NCBI GenBank assembly: GCA_963844395.1
Contig: CAWJNX010000002.1
Location: 372,001-436,000, forward strand
DNA length: 64,000 bases
From: VRUE01 sp963844395
Lineage (GTDB): Bacteria > Actinomycetota > Thermoleophilia > Solirubrobacterales > 70-9
Reading direction: 5' to 3'
Positions 58,898 to 64,000 of the stretch are shown piece by piece. The notes under the pieces are model-generated. The model was not told the origin of the DNA. It worked only from the letters and a program-made list of their open reading frames with translations, and made no database searches. Made by a program: the position numbers and the translations under genes. Position 1 is the stretch's first letter. Every line of letters starts with the position of its first letter.

Positions 58898-59578
58898 ATG
58901 CTCTCGCCACTACGCAACCGCTTCGGCATCCCGGGCGTGATCTCGGTGATCGCCCTCGTCTTCGCGATGACCGGCGGCGCCTTCGCCGCCAAATACGTGA
59001 TCACCTCGACCAAGCAGATCAAGCCCAGCGTGGTGAAAGCGCTGAAAGGCAAAAAAGGCCCGGCGGGACCGGCGGGAGCGCAGGGCCCGGCAGGCCCAGC
59101 AGGGCCCAAGGGGGATACCGGCGCGCAGGGCCCACAGGGCAAAGAAGGCTCTGAAGGCAAAGAAGGCCCCGAAGGCAAAGCGGGCAAAGACGGCAAAACC
59201 GGCTTCACCGACACGCTGCCCAGCGGCAAAACGGAGACCGGGTCTTGGTTCCTCTCCTCCGCCAGCACGATTATCTCGCTTCCCTTCAATATCCCGCTCG
59301 CGAATCCGATTGGTGAAGCAAATGTGCATTACGTCGCTGCTTCGACTTCGGATTGCCCTGGTTCCGCGGCTGACCCGCAGGCCGAAGAAGGGCACCTCTG
59401 TGTGTATGAGGAATTTAATAGTGGTACGCCTCCGACTACTTTTATCTGGGACCCGGCGACTGAGGTGGGCGGAGAAAGTTTCTTCCCGAAAGCCGGAGCT
59501 GCTACTTCAGGAGCCATTCTGGCGGGACCGGGCTATGAAGGTGTTGCATTCGGCACCTGGGCAGTCACCGCCCCCTAG
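58898..59578 (+). CDS. Exported collagen-like repeat protein
   Basis: 226 aa from ATG 58898 (MLSPLRNRFGIPGVISVIAL); another ATG at 58874 in the same frame is possible. The N-terminal hydrophobic stretch VISVIALVFAMTGGAFAA is a signal peptide or anchor of a type common in Solirubrobacterales. About 17 Gly-X-Y triplets follow (GPAGPAGAQGPAGPAGPKGD to GKAGKDGKTG), switching from Pro-rich to Lys/Glu-rich. A globular beta-rich domain (TGSWFLSSASTIISLPFNIP, ANVHYVAASTSDCPG) has two cysteine-containing segments. Likely a trimeric surface protein. Codons favour AAA/GAA more than the core genes. Confidence 0.85.
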   Translation: MLSPLRNRFGIPGVISVIALVFAMTGGAFAAKYVITSTKQIKPSVVKALKGKKGPAGPAGAQGPAGPAGPKGDTGAQGPQGKEGSEGKEGPEGKAGKDGKTGFTDTLPSGKTETGSWFLSSASTIISLPFNIPLANPIGEANVHYVAASTSDCPGSAADPQAEEGHLCVYEEFNSGTPPTTFIWDPATEVGGESFFPKAGAATSGAILAGPGYEGVAFGTWAVTAP

Positions 59579-59613
59579 TCACTGCCTCTGAGACACATGA
59601 CTCCTATCGAGAC

Positions 59614-59650
59614 GACAACCCGGACGGCTTCACCGTCCGGGTTGTCTCTT
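59614..59650 (+). terminator. Intrinsic terminator after the collagen-like gene
   Basis: A perfect 14-bp stem: GACAACCCGGACGG (59614-59627), loop CTTCA, CCGTCCGGGTTGTC (59633-59646), then TCTT. It lies 35 bases after the collagen-like stop and 15 bases before the next start at 59666, so it excludes the earlier in-frame ATG at 59597 as start of the NHL protein. Confidence 0.85.
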
Positions 59651-59665
59651 GCCCCGAGGACGAAG

Positions 59666-62600
59666 ATGAAGACCTCACAGCTTTTCTACCGCCGTCTCGG
59701 CAACGGCCGGTTCATCGGAGCCGTGCTCATTGCCGGCCTGTGTGCGCTCACCGCCTCGCTGACTTTCGCCTCGACAGCCGCCGCGGCGGCCCCCGAATTC
59801 CTCTTTCGGTCACCGATTGACGACAAATCGGGCAGCGGGGCCGGGGAGCTCAGCATTCCGCGCGACGTCGTCGGCGACCCGAGCACCGGGCACCTCTATG
59901 TCAGCGAGGTCGGCAATGCAAGGATCAGCGAGTACACCGCCTGGGGCCTATTCGTTAAGTCGTGGGGCTGGGGCGTGTCGAACGGGGCCGCTGAACTTCA
60001 GACCTGCGGGCCAGCGCAGCCGGAAGCCGAACCGGATCCCGCGCTTTGCAAAGGCGGAATCCAGGGAAGTGGCAATGGACAGCTGAACAATCCACTTGGC
60101 ATTACCCGTGATTTTGCCGGGAATCTCTATGTCGTTGATCTAGATAATTTTCGCGTACAGAAGTTCAGCCCGGATGGCGATTTCCTGTTGATGTTCGGCG
60201 GCGAAGTCAACCAGACGAAAGTCGGAGAAGGCGCACCGGCGGCCGAACAGAACGTCTGCCCGATCGGGCCCAGTGACGTCTGCCAAACCGGTACGCCAGG
60301 AAGCGCACCAGGCCACTTCCTCCGCACCGGCGGCAACTACATCGACTACAGCCCCACGGCGAACGCGATCGTGGTCGGTAGCAAAGACAGAATCCAGATC
60401 TTCAACCTGGACGGCAGCTACCGCGAAGAGATCCCTTTCGAAGGCGAGCTGGCGCTATTTGACGAAAGATCGGTATTCGGCCTCGACGTTGACTCCGACG
60501 GCAACATCTACCTCACCTTCAGCGGCCTAGAAGACGCATACAAACTGAGCCCGAGTGGGGAACCACTGGAGCCAGGCAAACCGGGCAGCTCGAAATTCAA
60601 AGTGGGGAACCCGCAGGGCGCGGTGACGGTCGATGGGGACGGCAACGTCTACGTGATCGACGACCCACCCCCGATATTAGCTGGTCAAGAATCAAAGGTG
60701 ATCGCGTTTGACGCGGCAGGGAACATGCTGCTGCCGACAAAAGACGAAGAAGAAGCCGAAGAACTCTTCCCCTATATTCAGTTCCAAGGACCACAGCTCA
60801 CGGGCCTGACGACGAACGGGTGCGGGGGCCCGGGCAGCGAAGACCTGTACCTGACCGCCTTTGGCCAAGGTCACTACCTGGAGAGCTACGGGCCACCACC
60901 CATAGCCTGCGAACCGCCGCCCCCTGTGGCGCCGAGCATCCTGCAGCAGTACGCGGCGACGGTGAGGAGCGAAAGCGCGACGCTTAAAGCGCAGATCAAC
61001 CCGCGCTTTTGGAGCGATACGACCTACTACGTCGAATACGGGACCGGGAATTGCTCGGAGGGCGGCTGCCCCAGCTCAGTGCCGGTAACCCCCGCCCTGT
61101 TGACGAACAAAGTGGTGAACAAACCGATGGCGAGCAAAGGAGTGTTCCTGTCGGGCCTTGCACCAGGGACCACCTATAACTACCGCTTCGTCGCACAAAG
61201 CGGTGGCGGAGGGCCGGTCCACGGGATCGACCCCGACGGAATCGGACCCGAAGAAGCGAGCTTGGAGGAGGGATTGGAAGGCACCTTCACGACCTTCAAG
61301 TCGGCGACGACGAACCCGCCATGCGCAAACGATGAGTTCCGGGTCGGGCCGGGAGGGAAGCTTCCGGACTGTCGGGCCTATGAGCTGGTATCGCCGGTTG
61401 ACAAATCAAACGGCGACGCGGCGCTACTGCCCAGCACGCTGGTCTTTCATGAACTGAATCAGAGCTCGACTTCCGGCGATCGCTTCACCTACTCGTCGTT
61501 CACCCCCTTCGCTGGTCCCGAATCGGCCCCCTATATCTCCCAGTACCTGGCGAGCCGGGACCCAAGTACTGGATGGAGCAACGAGTCGATCTCGCCGCCG
61601 CGCTCGACGAGGCCGGTGGAACTTGGATTCACGATCAACAACGAGTTCAAAGCCTTCTCGGATGACCTCTGCATGGGCTGGCTGCGGCACAACTCGACCA
61701 TGCCCCTGAGCGAAGACGCGGTAGGAAGTTTCCCGAACCTCTACCGCCGCGACAACTGCAGCGAGCCGCCGAGCTATGAAGCACTGACCACGACTGAGCC
61801 GCGCGACAGGGCGGCAGATCTTCTCAGGCTGTATCCGGTTGGCTTTACGGAGGACGGCAAGGAGACGATCTTCCTATCGAACGGGGCGCTGACCGAAGAT
61901 GCTCCGGAGCTGCCCAACCTAGGCTTTGCTGACGAAGAACTGCAGCTGTATGTGCACGGCCCCAAAGGCCTGCGCTTCGTTTGCCGCCTGCCGAACGGAA
62001 ATCCCTACGGCTTCGCCTGTGCGGCGGGGATGGCGGCCGGACAGCCCGACGGCAAAGCCTCGGCCCTGCAGAACGCGATCTCAGCCGACGGCAAGCGGGT
62101 CTTTTGGACCGCATACAAAGAAGATCTAGGAATCGCCCCGAAAGGAGCCCCCGGCAGAATCTTCGTGCGGCTGAACCCCGAAGAGGAGCAGAGCGCGGTG
62201 GAAGGCTCCGAATGCACCGAACCGGACAAAGCCTGCACCCTTCGCATCTCGGAGTCGGTCTCGCCCGAGCCGGCGGAATACTGGGGGGCCTCCGAGGACG
62301 GCTCAAAGGCGATCTTCAAATTCGCCAACCAGCTCTCCAAAGACTTTGCGGTAGAGAACAACCTCTACGAATTCGACCTGGAGAGCGGGACGCCGCGGCT
62401 GATCGCGGGCGGGGTCGAGGGACCGATGGGATTAAGCGACGACACCTCGCGGATCTACTTCTCGGCAAGCAAAGTGCTGGGCGCAGCTGGGAGCGAAGGA
62501 GCAAAAGAAGGCGCCCACAACCTCTATCTCTACGAAGCGCCGGAAGGCGAAGGCGAAGAAGGGCACTTCGATTTCATTATGGCGCTGGGATCAAATGAAC

Positions 62601-63454
62601 AAGTTAGCAGCGAAATATTGCCCGGTCCGATCAACGAGGTACCGACCGAGCGCTCCTCGGCGGTGAGCGCCGACGGCCTTCACGCCGCCTTCGTCTCGGC
62701 GGTCAACCCGACGCCAACGGGATACGACAACACCGACGTGGCAACGGGCCTGCCGGTCGATCAGGTCTACCTCTACGGCGCAGAAGCAGAAGAGCTGCAT
62801 TGCGTCTCGTGCAACCCGACCGACGCGAGGCCGGCGGGGGATCCGAGTATCGGAGTCGCGGCTCGCCTGCCCGCCCCCAAAGTCCCACTCGGGATCCCGC
62901 GTCCGCTCGCCGAGAACGGCAAACGCCTCTTCTTCGACAGCCACGAGGCGCTGGTGCCAGGCGACAACAACGGCACCTGGGACGTCTATCAGTGGGAGGA
63001 GCCGGGCACGGGCAGCTGCGACGAGGGTGATTCGAGCTTCGGAGAAGATGCAGGCGGCTGCGTCGAGCTGATCTCCTCGGGAGAGAGCACGGCTCCCTCC
63101 AGGTTCCTCGACGCGGACCCGAGCGGCACCAACGCCTTCATCGCCACCCAGAGCAGCCTGATCGCCTCCGACCCTGGCTCAAATGACGTCTATGACGTGA
63201 GGATCGGCGGCGGCTTCCCCCCGCCTGCCGGGAAATCGGCCTGCGAAGGAGGGGCCTGTCAGAGCCCTCCGCCACCACCCGCGCAGCTCAGCCCGGCCAG
63301 CGCCAGCTTCGAAGGCAACGGCAACGTGCCCGCGCGCAAAGCAAGGCGCTGCCGGCGCGGCACCCACAAGGTCCGCCGCGGTGGCAAGAGCCGCTGCGTG
63401 AAGCACAAACGCCAAGGCAAACGAAGCAATCGCAAACGGAGGACGGCCAAATGA
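59666..63454 (+). CDS. Large exported NHL-repeat protein with basic C-terminal tail
   Basis: 1262 aa from ATG 59666, after the terminator. The signal peptide is FIGAVLIAGLCALTASLTFA followed by STAAAAAPEF. NHL/beta-propeller repeats fill about residues 40-300 (IPRDVVGDPSTGHLYVSEVG, LGITRDFAGNLYVVDLDNFR). A fibronectin-III-like segment lies near 430-530 (SATLKAQINPRFWSDTTYYV). A second propeller-like part has TolB-type strands (AISADGKRVFWTAYKEDLG, AVSADGLHAAFVSAV). It ends with a Cys/Arg/Lys-rich tail (RKARRCRRGTHKVRRGGKSR) seen on many exported proteins of this lineage, perhaps for wall binding. It overlaps the next gene by 4 bases. Confidence 0.85.
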   Translation: MKTSQLFYRRLGNGRFIGAVLIAGLCALTASLTFASTAAAAAPEFLFRSPIDDKSGSGAGELSIPRDVVGDPSTGHLYVSEVGNARISEYTAWGLFVKSWGWGVSNGAAELQTCGPAQPEAEPDPALCKGGIQGSGNGQLNNPLGITRDFAGNLYVVDLDNFRVQKFSPDGDFLLMFGGEVNQTKVGEGAPAAEQNVCPIGPSDVCQTGTPGSAPGHFLRTGGNYIDYSPTANAIVVGSKDRIQIFNLDGSYREEIPFEGELALFDERSVFGLDVDSDGNIYLTFSGLEDAYKLSPSGEPLEPGKPGSSKFKVGNPQGAVTVDGDGNVYVIDDPPPILAGQESKVIAFDAAGNMLLPTKDEEEAEELFPYIQFQGPQLTGLTTNGCGGPGSEDLYLTAFGQGHYLESYGPPPIACEPPPPVAPSILQQYAATVRSESATLKAQINPRFWSDTTYYVEYGTGNCSEGGCPSSVPVTPALLTNKVVNKPMASKGVFLSGLAPGTTYNYRFVAQSGGGGPVHGIDPDGIGPEEASLEEGLEGTFTTFKSATTNPPCANDEFRVGPGGKLPDCRAYELVSPVDKSNGDAALLPSTLVFHELNQSSTSGDRFTYSSFTPFAGPESAPYISQYLASRDPSTGWSNESISPPRSTRPVELGFTINNEFKAFSDDLCMGWLRHNSTMPLSEDAVGSFPNLYRRDNCSEPPSYEALTTTEPRDRAADLLRLYPVGFTEDGKETIFLSNGALTEDAPELPNLGFADEELQLYVHGPKGLRFVCRLPNGNPYGFACAAGMAAGQPDGKASALQNAISADGKRVFWTAYKEDLGIAPKGAPGRIFVRLNPEEEQSAVEGSECTEPDKACTLRISESVSPEPAEYWGASEDGSKAIFKFANQLSKDFAVENNLYEFDLESGTPRLIAGGVEGPMGLSDDTSRIYFSASKVLGAAGSEGAKEGAHNLYLYEAPEGEGEEGHFDFIMALGSNEQVSSEILPGPINEVPTERSSAVSADGLHAAFVSAVNPTPTGYDNTDVATGLPVDQVYLYGAEAEELHCVSCNPTDARPAGDPSIGVAARLPAPKVPLGIPRPLAENGKRLFFDSHEALVPGDNNGTWDVYQWEEPGTGSCDEGDSSFGEDAGGCVELISSGESTAPSRFLDADPSGTNAFIATQSSLIASDPGSNDVYDVRIGGGFPPPAGKSACEGGACQSPPPPPAQLSPASASFEGNGNVPARKARRCRRGTHKVRRGGKSRCVKHKRQGKRSNRKRRTAK

Positions 63455-64000
63455 AGCGAGCGATCCTGACCCTGGGCGCGGCGGCGCTGCTGGCCCTGCT
63501 CTTCGCCCCAGTGGCGAGCGCCGCCTTCGGCCTCTCCAAAATGCAGGTTGATTTCCTCGACTCAGAAGGCGGCGCGGCGGTGGGGGCGGGCAGCCATCCC
63601 TTCGCCCAGGAGATCTCCTTCGAGGTCAACTCGCGCGAAGCAGAAGGCGGGGGGAAAGTCGTCGAAGGGGCGCTCAGGAACCTGAACGTGGTCGCGCCGG
63701 CGGGCCTGGTCGGAAACCGCACCGCGACGCCGCGCTGCGCGTCGATCGACTTCGTCAACTTCATCGGCGGGGAACGCTCCTCCTGCCCGGCCGCCACCAC
63801 GGTGGGCACGCTCAACGTGATCGTCGGCAACTTGGGCAAAACGGGCGAAAAAGTCGCCCCCGTCTACAACCTGATCCCCGCCCCGGGGGTGGCGGCGAAA
63901 CTCGGCTTCGTGATCCAGGAAGTCCCGATCACGGTCAACCTCAGCGTCCGCCCAACCCCCCCCTACAACATCGTCGGCACGCTCTCAAACGCAACCCAGG
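63451..64000 (+). CDS. Exported surface protein, 3' end beyond window
   Basis: ATG 63451 overlaps the NHL protein stop (ATGA), and the frame stays open to the window edge (183 codons). MKRAILTLGAAALLALLFAP followed by VASAAFGLSKMQVDF is a clear signal peptide. The visible part, AGSHPFAQEISFEVN, RNLNVVAPAGLVGNRTATPR, CASIDFVNFIGGERSSCPAA and TTVGTLNVIVGNLG, is beta-rich with spaced cysteines. It resembles the large repeat surface proteins often coded next to NHL proteins in Solirubrobacterales. Function unknown. Confidence 0.8.
   Translation, partial: MKRAILTLGAAALLALLFAPVASAAFGLSKMQVDFLDSEGGAAVGAGSHPFAQEISFEVNSREAEGGGKVVEGALRNLNVVAPAGLVGNRTATPRCASIDFVNFIGGERSSCPAATTVGTLNVIVGNLGKTGEKVAPVYNLIPAPGVAAKLGFVIQEVPITVNLSVRPTPPYNIVGTLSNATQ

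Noticed and set aside
59597..59665. Upstream ATG for the NHL protein
   Set aside because: It would place a perfect intrinsic terminator inside the coding region and a non-signal-peptide leader before a clear signal sequence.

Overview
The window is about 70% GC bacterial chromosome and reads as an actinobacterium, most likely class Thermoleophilia (Solirubrobacterales-like). This is an inference from four things: the compact dnaA neighbourhood, the actinobacterial FHA/PP2C/RodA/PBP/PknB cell-wall signalling cluster, the collagen-like and NHL-repeat exported proteins with a Cys/Arg/Lys-rich tail, and heavy use of GTG/TTG starts. No rRNA, transposase, integrase or CRISPR array was seen; there is one tRNA (Ile-GAT).

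Layout. 1-1.2 kb: end of a D-Ala-D-Ala ligase, a DUF151 nuclease-like protein and tRNA-Ile. 1.2-5.9 kb (minus strand): rpmH-rnpA-yidD-yidC-khpB(jag)-rsmG-parA-parB, with a near-consensus parS site at the start of yidD. 6.0-15.2 kb (plus strand): dnaA, a candidate oriC, dnaN, recF, dciA, gyrB, gyrA. 15-18.7 kb (minus): frameshifted pyrD, an HNH nuclease, pheA and a CARDB membrane protein. 18.9-27.9 kb (plus): Ser/Thr kinase, fhaA, fhaB, PP2C phosphatase (frameshifted), rodA/ftsW, pbpA, PASTA kinase pknB, ddl. 28-33.4 kb (minus): a second membrane kinase (frameshifted), a DUF234 ATPase (frameshifted), purM and a Fic AMP-transferase translationally coupled to purM. 33.5-35 kb: uppP and dedA. 35-47 kb: an envelope polysaccharide locus (WbpM-like dehydratase, LytR_C protein, O-antigen-ligase-like protein, flippase, three glycosyltransferases, sugar-phosphate transferase, GNAT, FemAB-like). 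47-51.8 kb: DUF3105, metF, a patatin-like/Vps62-like fusion, enoyl-CoA hydratase. 51.8-57.9 kb: an array of eight TetR-type regulators on both strands, five of them broken by indels, with an orphan FitA-like antitoxin. 57.9-58.6 kb: a small gene plus a nucleotidyltransferase (possible toxin-antitoxin pair). 58.9-64 kb: collagen-like protein, a large NHL-repeat protein and a further exported protein cut by the window edge.

The most unusual signal is structural. At least seven gene junctions, and two positions inside the O-antigen-ligase-like gene, carry long palindromes. Most have two nested tiers: outer arms of 15-30 bp and a separate inner hairpin. The arms often begin at, or contain, the TAG stop codon of the flanking gene. 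The arm sequences differ from site to site, so the structure rather than the sequence recurs.

Several otherwise intact genes (pyrD, PP2C, the 28-29 kb kinase, the DUF234 ATPase) each contain one single-base shift, mostly at short homopolymers. The TetR array has a much higher indel density. This could be sequencing error, real decay, or both.
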